The notes: generated from the letters alone by a model not told the origin. Positions 31,165 to 41,374 are shown, counted from the stretch's first letter. The stretch is DNA of 64,000 nucleotides from Dyadobacter chenhuakuii (GCF_023821985.2 NZ_CP098805.1:3348001-3412000), one strand, 5' to 3'. Numbers and translations: made by a program.

Positions 31165-32313
31165 ATGAAGAATTTCAAATGGCTTTTACTTGCCATTCCA
31201 AGTCTGTTTGCATACGGCTGCACAAGTGAAGGCGCAAGCGAATCCAAAAAAGAAACCACCATTCCTACCATTCCGGTGACGGAATTAGTCCCTCAAAAAA
31301 CCGAAGTGCACCGCGAATATGTGGGCGACATTCATGCAGTCCGCAATGTTGAAATATATGCCCGCGTAAAAGGTTACCTGGAAGAAGTTTACGTGGATGA
31401 AGGTAAAGAAGTAAGAAAAGGACAAACATTGTTCCGGATCAACAACGAAGAATATGAGGCGCAGCTGGCGTCGGCGAAAGCCAATTTGCAAAGTGCCATT
31501 GCAGAAGCGAAGGGAGCCGAACTTGAACTGAAAAGAGTAAAGCTGCTGGTGGAGAAAAATGTGATTTCTAAAACGGAAGTCGAGGTTGCGGAAGCGAAAC
31601 TGGCTGCTGTAAATGCGCAGATCGAAGAAGCGCGTTCGCAAAAATCGAAGGCGTCCATCCATCTGGCCCAAACCGAAATTAAAGCACCTTTTGACGGCAT
31701 TATAGACCGGATCCCGCATAAAATGGGAAGCCTTATTGACGAAGGAACATTGCTTACAACGCTTTCAGACACAAAAAGTGTTTTTGCTTATTTCAATGTT
31801 TCCGAAAATGAATATCTGGAATACGTGAAAGCGCGCGGCCAGGGCCAAAGTGCGACAGTCGTAGAGCTTGAACTTGCCGATGGTTCTTATTTCAAACAAA
31901 AAGGAACTGTGGAAACAATGGAAGGCGCATTTGACGAAGGAACCGGCTCCATTGCATTCAGAGCGCGTTTTCAGAATCCCGAGAAACTATTGAAACACGG
32001 CTCCACAGGAACTATCAGACTTACTAACACCGTCGAAAATGCCATTCTGGTCCCGCAAAAGGCTGCTTTTGAAATACAGGATAAGAATTTTGTATATGTG
32101 CTTGGGAAAGACAACAAGATCAAGACCCGCAGCTTCGTACCAAAATCGAGATTAGCAGGATACTACGTTGTAAAATCAGGTTTAAAATCAGGAGAAACCA
32201 TTGTGTACGAAGGACTTCAGGGATTGAAGGACGGCGCAACTATTACGCCTAAAAATATCCCGCTGGACAGTCTGAATGTAAAAGCCACCAAAATAGAACT
32301 GACCGCACGGTAA
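31165..32313 (+). CDS. RND efflux periplasmic adaptor (MFP) lipoprotein
   Basis: A 382-residue AcrA/MexA-type adaptor. The lipobox is FAYGC at about residues 15-19, followed by the barrel-sandwich strand (VEIYARVKGYLEEVYVDEGKEVRKGQTLFRI), a helical hairpin of about 60 residues rich in Ala, Lys and Glu, the second lipoyl half (APFDGIIDRIPHKMGSLIDEGTLLTTLSD) and a beta-barrel. It links the pump to the outer-membrane channel. It is followed after 25 bases by the pump gene and then the channel gene, so the three form one operon. No dedicated TetR- or MarR-type regulator gene is adjacent. Confidence 0.93.
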   Translation: MKNFKWLLLAIPSLFAYGCTSEGASESKKETTIPTIPVTELVPQKTEVHREYVGDIHAVRNVEIYARVKGYLEEVYVDEGKEVRKGQTLFRINNEEYEAQLASAKANLQSAIAEAKGAELELKRVKLLVEKNVISKTEVEVAEAKLAAVNAQIEEARSQKSKASIHLAQTEIKAPFDGIIDRIPHKMGSLIDEGTLLTTLSDTKSVFAYFNVSENEYLEYVKARGQGQSATVVELELADGSYFKQKGTVETMEGAFDEGTGSIAFRARFQNPEKLLKHGSTGTIRLTNTVENAILVPQKAAFEIQDKNFVYVLGKDNKIKTRSFVPKSRLAGYYVVKSGLKSGETIVYEGLQGLKDGATITPKNIPLDSLNVKATKIELTAR

Positions 32314-32338
32314 GATCCTTTCACCTGAATTTTAAATC

Positions 32339-35300
32339 ATGTTTCAAAAATTTATAGAGAGGCCAGTGCTATCACTGGTCATCTCAATCTTCATAACCTT
32401 ACTTGGGCTTTTCGCCCTCTCAGACCTACCAGTTTCGCAGTTTCCGGACATTGTGCCGCCTTCTGTTGTCGTAACGGCAACCTATACAGGAGCTAATTCC
32501 GAGGTTGGCGTGGACGCCGTTGCCGTTCCCCTCGAACGCGCCATTAATGGTGTTCCCGGAATGACTTACATGACCAGCGTATCGGGTAATGATGGCGTAA
32601 CGACCATTACAATTTCCTTCAACGTAGGAATTGACCCCGACCTGGCGGCTGTGAACGTGCAGAACCGCGTTCAAACTGTCATTGATGAACTCCCGGAAGA
32701 AGTAATCAAAGCCGGTGTAACCACCGAAAAAGAGGTAAACAGTATGCTTATGTATCTGGACATCATGAGTTCGGATACGTCTGTTGCTGAGGACTTTGTA
32801 TACAATTTTGCCGACATTAACCTGCTTAAGGAGCTCAAAAGAATTGACGGCGTAGGCCGCGCCGTGATCATGGGAAGCCGTGACTATTCGATGCGTGTCT
32901 GGCTAAAACCCGACCGGATGAATGGTTACAACATTTCCGCAGATGACGTGGTAAAAGCGATCCGCGAACAGAACGTCGTGGCTGCGCCGGGTAAAACCGG
33001 GGTTAGCTCAGGACGCGAAGTGCAAGCCCTGCAATACGTGCTGAAATACACGGGAAAATTGTTTGAGCCGGCTCAATATGAAAATATCGTCCTGCGCTCA
33101 AACCCCGACGGCTCCATGTTGAAATTAAAGGATGTGGCTGATATTGAGTTTGGTACGCTGGAATATGATATGGCTTCCAAATCCAATGGCAAGCCATCGG
33201 CATCGATCATGCTGAAACAGCGCCCCGGCTCCAATGCGCAGGAGGTAATTGCCAATGTGAAAAAGAAAGTGGCCGAATTGAAGGAGACTACATTCCCTCC
33301 CGGCATGGATTACATGGTTTCGTATGACGTTTCCCGCTTCCTGGATGCGTCCATACACGAGGTTGTACGCACATTGATTGAAGCATTTATATTGGTAATC
33401 ATTATTGTTTACCTGTTTTTGCAAGATTTCCGTTCGACGCTTATCCCTGCCCTGGCCGTTCCCGTTGCCTTGATCGGAACATTCGCTTTCATGCAGTTAT
33501 TCGGTTTCTCAATCAACCTTTTAACATTGTTTGCATTGGTTCTGGCCATCGGGATTGTGGTGGATAATGCCATTGTCGTCGTCGAGGCCGTTCACGCAAA
33601 GATGGCCGAAAAACTTTTGGATGCGCGCGAAGCGACCATTGAGTCGATGAAGGAAATGAGCGGCGCTATCATCGCGATTACGCTGGTCATGTCTGCGGTT
33701 TTCGTTCCTGTGGCCTTTATGTCTGGTCCAGTCGGGATTTTCTATCGCCAGTTCTCCATCACGCTTGCTATTTCAATCGTTATTTCCGGGATTAATGCAT
33801 TGACATTAACACCAGCGCTCTGTGCTTTAATGTTGAAAAACACCCACGGTCAGCCATCGAAAAATACGCTTCTGGATAGATTTTTTGCAGGTTTCAACAA
33901 AGGTTATGATGGCATTTCGGCAAAATACAGAAAGTTGCTAGGCTTGATCATTAACCGGAGGGTAATCACAATCGGACTTCTCATTGCATTCTGCGTAGCG
34001 ACTTATGGAGTCAACACGGTTCTGCCTACGGGTTTCATTCCCACAGAAGATCAGGGTGTTATTAATGTAAATGTGACAACTCCCGTAGCAGCCACCGTGG
34101 AAAGAACCGAGGCTGTTTTGGATGAAATTCAAAAAGTGGCAAAAGGACTGGAAGCAGTAGAATCCGTTTCGTCGCTGTCGGGTTACAGCTTGATCACGGA
34201 ATCCGCGGGATCTTCCTATGGTATGGCTATGATCAACCTGAAACCCTGGGATGAACGGACGGCTTCCGTGCAGGACATCATTTCTGAAATGGAAGCCAAA
34301 ACCAAGCACATTACGGATGCTGAAATTCAGTTTTTCCCACCTCCTACTGTTCCGGGATTTGGTAACTCGAGTGGCTTTGAGCTCCGTGTGCAAGACCGCA
34401 CGGGAAGCGACGATTTGCAAAAAACTGCTGAGATCACCAACAAATTTGTAAAAGACCTGATGGATTCGCCGGAAATCGCCAGCGCATTCAGCAGCTTCGA
34501 TGCAAGTTTCCCGCAATATATGATTCACGTCGATGCCGATATCGCTGCAAAAAAAGGCGTTTCGGTGGACGTAGCAATGAGCACATTACAGACATTGGTA
34601 GGGAGTTTTTATGCTTCCAATTTCATTCGTTTTGGCCAGATGTATAAGGTAATGGTCCAGGCTGATCCGGATTTCCGGAAAAATCCTGAGGACATTTTAA
34701 AACTATATGTAAAAAACAACCGCGGTGAAATGGTCCCGTTCTCCACATTCATCCGTCTGGAACGGGTTTACGGACCTGAATTGCTGACGCGGTATAACAT
34801 GTACACCTCGGCGATGATCAATGGGGATGCAGCGCCGGGTTACAGTAGCGGCGATGCTATCAAGGCCGTAGAACGTGTTGCTGCCACCAGCCTGCCGCGT
34901 GGTTTCACCTATGAATGGTCCGGAATGACGCGGGAGGAAATCCTGTCGGGCGATCAGGCCATTTACATTTTTGGCGTCTGTCTGATCTTCGTTTATCTGC
35001 TCCTAGCCGCTCAATATGAGAGTTTCCTGCTTCCATTACCTGTTATACTTTCCTTACCGACCGGTATTTTCGGCGCATTCGTCGCATTGAAATTAATGGG
35101 GCTCGAAAATAACATTTACGCGCAAGTTTCGCTCGTCATGCTCATAGGCTTATTAGGTAAAAATGCCATTCTGATTGTAGAATACGCGATTATCAGGCAA
35201 AAAGAAGGACGATCCGTCATTGAGGCAGCACTGGAAGGCGCCACAGAACGGCTTCGCCCCATCCTGATGACCTCGCTGGCATTTATAGCCGGACTTATCC

Positions 35301-35491
35301 CGTTGGTGATGGCCTCAGGTGCAGGTGCGATCGGAAACCGGTCTATCGGGACCGCGGCTGCTGGCGGGATGCTGATCGGAACCATTTTCGGGGTGATTAT
35401 TATTCCGGGATTATACGTGCTATTCGCCAGCATGGTAAGGCCCAAAACATCTAAAATTGTAAACCAGAAAGAAGAGCTCATTCTCGAATGA
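32339..35491 (+). CDS. RND multidrug efflux permease (AcrB/HAE1 type)
   Basis: A 1050-residue inner-membrane proton/drug antiporter with two copies of the pattern of one helix, a large periplasmic loop and five helices. The opening FQKFIERPVLSLVISIFITLLG and the TTEKEVNSML region match HAE1 pumps. In the proton-relay helix the motif that reads VDDA in AcrB is VDNA here (Asp409, Asn410), while the partner lysine in the later helix (LLGKNAILIVEYA) and the TERLRP arginine are kept. It exports hydrophobic drugs or natural products through the adaptor and the channel encoded on either side. Confidence 0.95.
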   Translation: MFQKFIERPVLSLVISIFITLLGLFALSDLPVSQFPDIVPPSVVVTATYTGANSEVGVDAVAVPLERAINGVPGMTYMTSVSGNDGVTTITISFNVGIDPDLAAVNVQNRVQTVIDELPEEVIKAGVTTEKEVNSMLMYLDIMSSDTSVAEDFVYNFADINLLKELKRIDGVGRAVIMGSRDYSMRVWLKPDRMNGYNISADDVVKAIREQNVVAAPGKTGVSSGREVQALQYVLKYTGKLFEPAQYENIVLRSNPDGSMLKLKDVADIEFGTLEYDMASKSNGKPSASIMLKQRPGSNAQEVIANVKKKVAELKETTFPPGMDYMVSYDVSRFLDASIHEVVRTLIEAFILVIIIVYLFLQDFRSTLIPALAVPVALIGTFAFMQLFGFSINLLTLFALVLAIGIVVDNAIVVVEAVHAKMAEKLLDAREATIESMKEMSGAIIAITLVMSAVFVPVAFMSGPVGIFYRQFSITLAISIVISGINALTLTPALCALMLKNTHGQPSKNTLLDRFFAGFNKGYDGISAKYRKLLGLIINRRVITIGLLIAFCVATYGVNTVLPTGFIPTEDQGVINVNVTTPVAATVERTEAVLDEIQKVAKGLEAVESVSSLSGYSLITESAGSSYGMAMINLKPWDERTASVQDIISEMEAKTKHITDAEIQFFPPPTVPGFGNSSGFELRVQDRTGSDDLQKTAEITNKFVKDLMDSPEIASAFSSFDASFPQYMIHVDADIAAKKGVSVDVAMSTLQTLVGSFYASNFIRFGQMYKVMVQADPDFRKNPEDILKLYVKNNRGEMVPFSTFIRLERVYGPELLTRYNMYTSAMINGDAAPGYSSGDAIKAVERVAATSLPRGFTYEWSGMTREEILSGDQAIYIFGVCLIFVYLLLAAQYESFLLPLPVILSLPTGIFGAFVALKLMGLENNIYAQVSLVMLIGLLGKNAILIVEYAIIRQKEGRSVIEAALEGATERLRPILMTSLAFIAGLIPLVMASGAGAIGNRSIGTAAAGGMLIGTIFGVIIIPGLYVLFASMVRPKTSKIVNQKEELILE

Positions 35492-35544
35492 CACTTTCGG
35501 CAGCCGGGCGTCCGTCCGGCTGCTTCCTCTAAGATCCTGCATTC

Positions 35545-36987
35545 ATGAAAACATATAAAAATTTATATAGCATACTGCTGATGAGCACATTAGTAACCCT
35601 GGCAGGTTGCAAGCTCACCCAGCCCATTGCGCAGAAGTCGCGCATCAGCACGCCACAAACATTCGCCGGCCAAACCGATTCAACAGGAATTGCGGCTATG
35701 GAGTGGAAAACGTTTTTCAAAGACGCCTATTTAACGGCATTGATCGATACAGCGCTTCAGAACAACCTGGACCTGAAAATCGCGGCGCAAAGAATAGAAA
35801 TGGTGCGATCCAACATTCTGGCTGCACAGGGAGCATTGCTTCCATCCGTTTCGGCCGAAGTGACTGGTGGCGGCCGGAAATTCGGGGATTACACCATGGA
35901 TGGCGTAGGAAATTATGACACCAATTTTTCCGAAAACATCGACGCAGACCGTCGGCTACCTGCCCCTTTCATGCCGGATTATTTTGTTGGATTAAGAAGT
36001 GCCTGGGAAATTGATATTTGGGGGAAATTAAAAACGCAGAAAAAAGCAGCATATAACCGTCTTCTGGCCACCGAAAAAGCTCGTCACGCCATCATTACCG
36101 GCCTGATCGCTGAAATTGCAAGTGCTTACTACGAGCTTATCGCGCTGGATACAGAAATGGCAATCATTCAAAAGAACATTGCCTTGCAGCAATCTGCCGT
36201 GGAGACCATTAAAATCCAGAAAGAAGGCGGCCGTGCAAATGAATTGGGCGTACAGCAATTCAGCGCACAATTGTTTAATACACAAAGCCTTGAAGTTGAA
36301 AAACAACAGGAAATTATCGAAGCTGAAAACAAACTTAATCTGCTACTGGGCCGCTTTCCCCAGCCTATTACGCGTAGCGCCCGGCTGGAACAGACATTGC
36401 CTCAGACTGCCGCAACCGGAATTCCTGCCAACATGCTGAGAAGAAGACCGGATATCCAGCAAGCGCAATTTGACCTGTTAGCCAATTATTCGGAACAGCA
36501 AGCCGCGCAGCTTGCATTTTTGCCATCGCTGAACATTACTGCTTTTCTGGGCTTTAATTCATTTAAAAGCAATTTACTCTTCAATCCGGGTTCCATGGCT
36601 TATAATGCAATCGGTGGTTTGGCCGGGCCGCTTATCAACAGAAAAGCGCTGAAAGCAGGACAAAAAAGAGCCGAAGCCGCAAGCCTTGAAGCATTGTTTA
36701 CTTACAACAAGGCGGTCTTAACCGGTTTCCAGGAAGTAAGCACAAGCCTGAAAAAACTTGAAAACAACCGAAAAATAAACGAATTCAAAACCCAGGAAGT
36801 GGATGTGCTGCAACAAGCCGTTGTCACGTCAAAAGACCTTTTCCTGACAGGCTATGCTTCCTACCTGGAAGTGATCACCGCGCAAAGAACCGTTCTGGAA
36901 GCTGAATTGTCATTAACCGACGTTCAAAAGAATCAGTATCTAGCATTGATTGAATTGTATCGCTCGCTGGGGGGTGGTTGGGAGTAA
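35545..36987 (+). CDS. RND efflux outer-membrane channel (OprM/NodT family) lipoprotein
   Basis: A 480-residue TolC-like channel. The lipobox is LAGC at about residue 22. The two repeated alpha-hairpin halves are visible: TALIDTALQNNLDLKIAAQRIEMVR in the first and TGIPANMLRRRPDIQQAQFDLLANYSEQQAAQLAFLPSLN in the second, the latter being the diagnostic segment for NodT-type channels. It completes the tripartite pump. The gene ends just before a terminator. Confidence 0.93.
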   Translation: MKTYKNLYSILLMSTLVTLAGCKLTQPIAQKSRISTPQTFAGQTDSTGIAAMEWKTFFKDAYLTALIDTALQNNLDLKIAAQRIEMVRSNILAAQGALLPSVSAEVTGGGRKFGDYTMDGVGNYDTNFSENIDADRRLPAPFMPDYFVGLRSAWEIDIWGKLKTQKKAAYNRLLATEKARHAIITGLIAEIASAYYELIALDTEMAIIQKNIALQQSAVETIKIQKEGGRANELGVQQFSAQLFNTQSLEVEKQQEIIEAENKLNLLLGRFPQPITRSARLEQTLPQTAATGIPANMLRRRPDIQQAQFDLLANYSEQQAAQLAFLPSLNITAFLGFNSFKSNLLFNPGSMAYNAIGGLAGPLINRKALKAGQKRAEAASLEALFTYNKAVLTGFQEVSTSLKKLENNRKINEFKTQEVDVLQQAVVTSKDLFLTGYASYLEVITAQRTVLEAELSLTDVQKNQYLALIELYRSLGGGWE

Positions 36988-37019
36988 AAAGTTCACAAGC
37001 AAATCCTTCCTTTTTTTGT

Positions 37020-37060
37020 CAAAACGGGTTATCTATATCGGGGTGGCCCGTTTTGTTTTT
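37020..37060 (+). terminator. Terminator of the RND operon
   Basis: CAAAACGGG (37020-37028) and CCCGTTTTG (37047-37055) form a perfect 9-bp stem followed by TTTTT. Confidence 0.75.
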
Positions 37061-37098
37061 CATTCTCCACCTACCGTTAGGAAAAGCCTGATATGGGA

Positions 37099-39456
37099 TC
37101 AGATTTTGAATCCGTAGCTAAAAAACGGCATAACGCCATATAAAGAAATGGCTGATATACGTGATAGCTCATAAGGCTGGCTGAATGTATCGGGCTCAAC
37201 TTGCACAGAAAAAAGGTTACGCTGATCATACACATTGAAAATGCCCACAACAAATTGCCTTTCCCATTTTTTTCGCTTCCTGGTGAACATAGCCTGCACG
37301 TCGAGCCGGTGATAGGCGGGTAACCTGTATCCGTTTCGGCTGGTGTAATAATTAAAAGACGCTCCCAGGTATTCATATGCACCCACAGGAAATGACGCCG
37401 CCCCACCCGAGTTAAATTGAAAATCCATTGACAGCGCCGTTCTTTTTGTCGCATGGAAAGTCGTAACGAACGAAATGCTGTGCCGGCGGTCATATCGGGT
37501 TGGATAAGCAAGATCATTGTTAACACCCGGAATGGTCCGATCTGTCTTCGATAATGTGTAGGTGATCCATCCGGTTAATCTGCCTGTTTTCTTTTCCAGC
37601 ATTGTTTCAAGTCCCCAAGCATTTCCTTTTCCAGAGCGAACCTGGGAATCAGAATATTGATTTACAAACAGTTGTGCATTGTCGACAAGATCAATAACTC
37701 CTTTCATCCACTTCTGATAAGCTTCAACCGAAATCGTAACATTTTTAATAATCCGCTTGTAGCCGAGAGAGATCAGGGTTGCAGATTGCGGCGCGACATT
37801 GCGGTTGGAAGGAAGCCATACATCCGTGGGCAAACCAACCGCTGAGGAATTAAGCAAATGGGAATATTGCATTGAACGATTCGCTGCGATTGAAAGCACG
37901 GAAATGCTGTCTGGCATGTAATTTAAAGACCATCTCGGCTCAATTCCCGCTCTCAAATTCATGAGTCCTCCCGCTTTGTAACGCGTTGAATCCTGCACAG
38001 GGTCGCGCTTTTGCGAATATTCATATGTCATACCAGGCCCTACCATCGAATAAATGGATACACGGAGCCCTGCATACATAGAAAAGCCCTTGGACAACTG
38101 TTTTGTATAACCAGCAAAAACGACGTTTTGCAAAGTATTTTGTGCCCTTAATGTAAAAGGAATCGTTATCGAACTATCAGATTTTGGCTTGATTGCTCCT
38201 GGACTATAATGCGTATACGTTAGCATTGCACCCGCTTTGAGTGATGCAGTGGGATCGATGAAATAGTCCCACTCGTTTTTTAGTCCAACTTCCTGCAAAC
38301 CGGCTTTCCACTCAAAATCACGCCGATCCATCAGTAGGCTGTAATTATAGCCATAGTTGCTGAAATAAGCCGTGGTGTTGAAAAACAGGTTGCTACGCTG
38401 AACGCGGTTCCATCTGAACGACAACGTATTGTTTTGCCATTTCATGAAAGTGCCTTGTTGAAAAAGGTAATACTTAAACCAATCCTTTCCTGCATAAGCG
38501 GAGATGAAAAACTGATCCTTGCTATCCGTTGATTTCCAGTTGATCTTCGCATTAAGGTCATAAAAGCGAATGTCATTTCCGCCCGTGAAATTCCGAAACG
38601 GATAAACATTCATTTGCTGGGCCAACTTTCCGATCAGATTTGCCGTGCTGCCTGCATAACTATATCTTCCGGAGACAATAAACGACGATCGTTCCTTCTT
38701 GATCGGCCCCTCCACGGTCAACCGACTTGCGATCGCACCTAACCCGCCCGAGACATTCAAGTGGTTAACATTGCCTTCTTTCATTTTCAAGTCGACCACA
38801 GAGGAAAGTCTTCCGCCAAACTGGGCTGGAACGGTTCCCTTATAAATGTCCACTGACTTGATGGCATCGCTGTTAAACGCAGAAAAAAAGCCAAGTGCAT
38901 GTGAAGGATTATATACAGGCGCATCATCCAGCAGAATCAATGTTTGATCAAATGATCCTCCGCGAACAGAGAGACCCGTATTTCCCTCAACTGCCGCCTT
39001 AATGCCGGGAAGATATTGCAACGCCTGAAATATATCCGCTTCACCTGCCATTGTGCCCATGCTTTTAACCTGACTCATCTGAATGCTGGACTTGCCCGGA
39101 ATAGTGTTACCTAAATCCACCTGATCTCGCTCCTTAACCTGCACTTCTTTCAGCTGTTGATTGGCAGGTGTCAGCTGAATGTCCAGTTTCAAATTCCGCT
39201 GCAAATCAACGCGAACTGATTTTTTCAGATAACCCAGATAGGAAATTTCTATCAGACAAATCCCCTTTTTAAGGCTCAGAGAATAATAACCGTATGCATT
39301 ACTCTGTATTCCCGCATCCATTCCGGCAACCTTAACACTCGCATTGGGCAAGCTTTCTCCGGAAACAGCATCCGTCACTATACCGCTTAGGTTATGCCTT
39401 TGAGCGTAAGTGTTAATTGAGATGAAAAACGCCGCTATTATGAGCAATTTAGTCAT
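37099..39456 (-). CDS. TonB-dependent outer-membrane receptor
   Basis: A 785-residue receptor with a signal peptide (KLLIIAAFFISINTYA), a carboxypeptidase-D-like regulatory domain at about residues 22-105 (LSGIVTDAVSGESLPNASVKV), a plug domain from about 115 to 230 (AEDIFQALQYLPGI-like text, LSVRGGSFDQTLILLDDAPVYNP) and a 22-strand barrel ending in MPFFSYGFKI. It imports a ligand using TonB energy. It is the last gene of a four-gene leftward cassette, 18 bases after the DUF4249 gene, a common pairing in this phylum. No SusD-type lipoprotein is present, so it is not a polysaccharide-utilisation locus. Confidence 0.92.
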   Translation of the reverse strand: MTKLLIIAAFFISINTYAQRHNLSGIVTDAVSGESLPNASVKVAGMDAGIQSNAYGYYSLSLKKGICLIEISYLGYLKKSVRVDLQRNLKLDIQLTPANQQLKEVQVKERDQVDLGNTIPGKSSIQMSQVKSMGTMAGEADIFQALQYLPGIKAAVEGNTGLSVRGGSFDQTLILLDDAPVYNPSHALGFFSAFNSDAIKSVDIYKGTVPAQFGGRLSSVVDLKMKEGNVNHLNVSGGLGAIASRLTVEGPIKKERSSFIVSGRYSYAGSTANLIGKLAQQMNVYPFRNFTGGNDIRFYDLNAKINWKSTDSKDQFFISAYAGKDWFKYYLFQQGTFMKWQNNTLSFRWNRVQRSNLFFNTTAYFSNYGYNYSLLMDRRDFEWKAGLQEVGLKNEWDYFIDPTASLKAGAMLTYTHYSPGAIKPKSDSSITIPFTLRAQNTLQNVVFAGYTKQLSKGFSMYAGLRVSIYSMVGPGMTYEYSQKRDPVQDSTRYKAGGLMNLRAGIEPRWSLNYMPDSISVLSIAANRSMQYSHLLNSSAVGLPTDVWLPSNRNVAPQSATLISLGYKRIIKNVTISVEAYQKWMKGVIDLVDNAQLFVNQYSDSQVRSGKGNAWGLETMLEKKTGRLTGWITYTLSKTDRTIPGVNNDLAYPTRYDRRHSISFVTTFHATKRTALSMDFQFNSGGAASFPVGAYEYLGASFNYYTSRNGYRLPAYHRLDVQAMFTRKRKKWERQFVVGIFNVYDQRNLFSVQVEPDTFSQPYELSRISAISLYGVMPFFSYGFKI

Positions 39457-39474
39457 GAATTCAAATGCGTTTAA

Positions 39475-40356
39475 TCAGCGAAGCGGTGCAAAAAATGGGA
39501 ATGAATCAAGACTTGCTACATGAAAAAATCCGACTACTTTATGCTTGCTTTTAATATTGGTTGGATGATTTGCTGGTGATGGCGAATACACTCCTCCATC
39601 GCTCTTAAGGGCTTCCATTAATGATTGAAAATATTCATAGCTCTCTGGGGTTATCGAATAGAGAATGGCAAGGTAGTCTCCGAAAAGGCTTGGAATGTAC
39701 TTTCTCTTAGGGTCATCGGGTAAATTGATGTTAATACCATTGACATATCCAGCTAGATATTTATCGTCCAAAAGCAGTACCGCCCGGTTGGCATACCAAG
39801 TCATCACTGGACAAGGATTTCGACGGGAAAAGTACCCATCCGGGCACAACTTTCCCATGTAGTAATTTTTTTCTACTGATGGCTCTCTAAAATAAATAAA
39901 GGGCATAACCCCATCAGATTTCCCAATTTCATACTTGACAAAACCCAGGCGTAAAGAATCAATTTTAGGAGGACGGGGCATTGTCGCGGTTGCCTCGTAC
40001 ATTCTCCCATCAACGTCAATTTTCAGGGTGTACGTTCTGTTTGGCTCACATTTTAATCTATCTGAAAAATAATATCCATCAAAATTATTATTATCATCGT
40101 TTTCTTTCTTCAAAGTATCAGTTTCACCGCTGTCAGAACTGACTACAATCAAAGCATGATCAACTGGCAGCACTTCCTTTTCCTGAACATTGCGCGTCCA
40201 AGTCAACCTTACGAAGTTCCCAGTGTTTAGGTTATTAAATTCACTCTCGACCACCAAAACTTTCTCATTGCCCTTGATTAAGTCCAACTCGACATTCTGT
40301 ACGCATGAAAGAGGGATCAGCATCAGGAGGAATGAACTAATGAATGCTAACCACAA
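39475..40356 (-). CDS. DUF4249 family lipoprotein
   Basis: A 293-residue exported protein of the DUF4249 family, usually paired with TonB-dependent receptors. The frame is open to 40413, but upstream residues would put a long tail before the signal. I propose the TTG at 40354-40356, one base after the stop of the thioredoxin-like gene, because it makes a clean lipoprotein signal, WLAFISSFLLMLIPLSC, with the lipobox Cys near residue 18. The family opening follows (VQNVELDLIKGNEKVLVVESEF). Further cysteines occur at LKCEPN, KLCPDG and RNPCPVM. The start remains uncertain. Confidence 0.83.
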   Translation of the reverse strand: MWLAFISSFLLMLIPLSCVQNVELDLIKGNEKVLVVESEFNNLNTGNFVRLTWTRNVQEKEVLPVDHALIVVSSDSGETDTLKKENDDNNNFDGYYFSDRLKCEPNRTYTLKIDVDGRMYEATATMPRPPKIDSLRLGFVKYEIGKSDGVMPFIYFREPSVEKNYYMGKLCPDGYFSRRNPCPVMTWYANRAVLLLDDKYLAGYVNGININLPDDPKRKYIPSLFGDYLAILYSITPESYEYFQSLMEALKSDGGVYSPSPANHPTNIKSKHKVVGFFHVASLDSFPFFAPLR

Positions 40357-40357
40357 A

Positions 40358-41374
40358 TCATTTAAGGGACTTCTCGATAAACTGACCCATAACTTCTTCG
40401 GAAATCTCACCATAATAAATTCTGTTATTAATGATTATGGTAGGCGTAACCTTAATGCCTAACGCCCTCAACTGCTCCATACTTGCATTAATTTCATCAG
40501 CAACTTTGTCAGATTCCATACAGGTTTTACAAGCCTTGGGGTCCAGATTTAAGCTCGTCATTAAACTTTCTATTTCCTGAGATCCATTCTGACCCATTCG
40601 AAACAGCAAATCATGTGCTTCCCAAAATTTACCCTGTTTCGCGGCACACGCAGAAAATAAGATTGACTTACTAATCGACGGGGAAAGATGAACATATTCA
40701 AAGCGAACCCTATCGCTATATTTCTTGAACAACTGCTTAAAAACAGGCACTTTACTCTGACAAACCGGGCAATCAAAGTCAGAGACGATGGTGACAACGT
40801 TCAATGATTGCATGTTTCTGCGGGCGTAAGTAATGGTCCCCCGTAAGTCCAGTTTAGGCGTTTCCGGCGGTTCAAGTGAAATCTTGACTTTGTATTTAGC
40901 ACTCAGTTCTTTGTTGAGCATCTGATTCAAAAATTTAACATAGCTCTTTTCCAGTATTCTTTGCCCTTCGTCAGTATGAAGTGGGATCAATTTAAATGGA
41001 TTCTCTTCATCCACGACCCCATGCTGCAAAGCATTATCCGAGACATATTGATCCTTTGTCAATTTTTGCTTCATTTCCGCAATTCTCAGAGAGGTGACTG
41101 AATCAACACTAACATGCAGTGCCTTTGCCTCTTTGGAAATCATCCTGCTATTAATTAGCTCATTCAGTGCAATTCTCCGAACATCATAAATGGCGAAAAG
41201 ATACTCATAGAGCGAGTTTTTAATCAGGTTATCCACTTCCTCCAAGCTTATTGCCTCACCCTCCACTACTGCTACTATCCTTTTTTCAGCCTGTTTCTCG
41301 CACGAACAGATGGCTACTAAACCAATGCAGAACATGCCAAGCATCTTCAGCAAGCTTGTCGTCTGCATGATCAC
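40358..41374 (-). CDS. Lipoprotein with SurA-like N-terminus and thioredoxin/DsbA-type CPVC domain
   Basis: A 338-residue lipoprotein (hydrophobic N-terminus ending AICSC, about residues 21-25). Residues 33-165 (VVEGEAISLEEVDNLI and INSRMISKEAK) look like the helical chaperone part of SurA/PrsA-type proteins. Residues 190-330 form a thioredoxin_4/DsbA-like fold with the redox site DFDCPVCQSKVP (C202-P-V-C205), a second Cys pair near CKTCMESDK and TPTIIINNRIYYG, which carries the cis-Pro. It likely oxidises or isomerises disulfides of exported proteins. The start overlaps the stop of the upstream lipoprotein gene (ATGA). Confidence 0.85.
   Translation of the reverse strand: MIMQTTSLLKMLGMFCIGLVAICSCEKQAEKRIVAVVEGEAISLEEVDNLIKNSLYEYLFAIYDVRRIALNELINSRMISKEAKALHVSVDSVTSLRIAEMKQKLTKDQYVSDNALQHGVVDEENPFKLIPLHTDEGQRILEKSYVKFLNQMLNKELSAKYKVKISLEPPETPKLDLRGTITYARRNMQSLNVVTIVSDFDCPVCQSKVPVFKQLFKKYSDRVRFEYVHLSPSISKSILFSACAAKQGKFWEAHDLLFRMGQNGSQEIESLMTSLNLDPKACKTCMESDKVADEINASMEQLRALGIKVTPTIIINNRIYYGEISEEVMGQFIEKSLK

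Noticed and set aside
33938-34528. 196-residue minus-strand frame inside the RND pump gene
   Set aside because: Antisense of a clearly conserved pump; no family pattern.
37099-39456. SusC/SusD-type polysaccharide-utilisation locus
   Set aside because: There is no SusD-type lipoprotein and no glycoside hydrolase; the neighbour is DUF4249.
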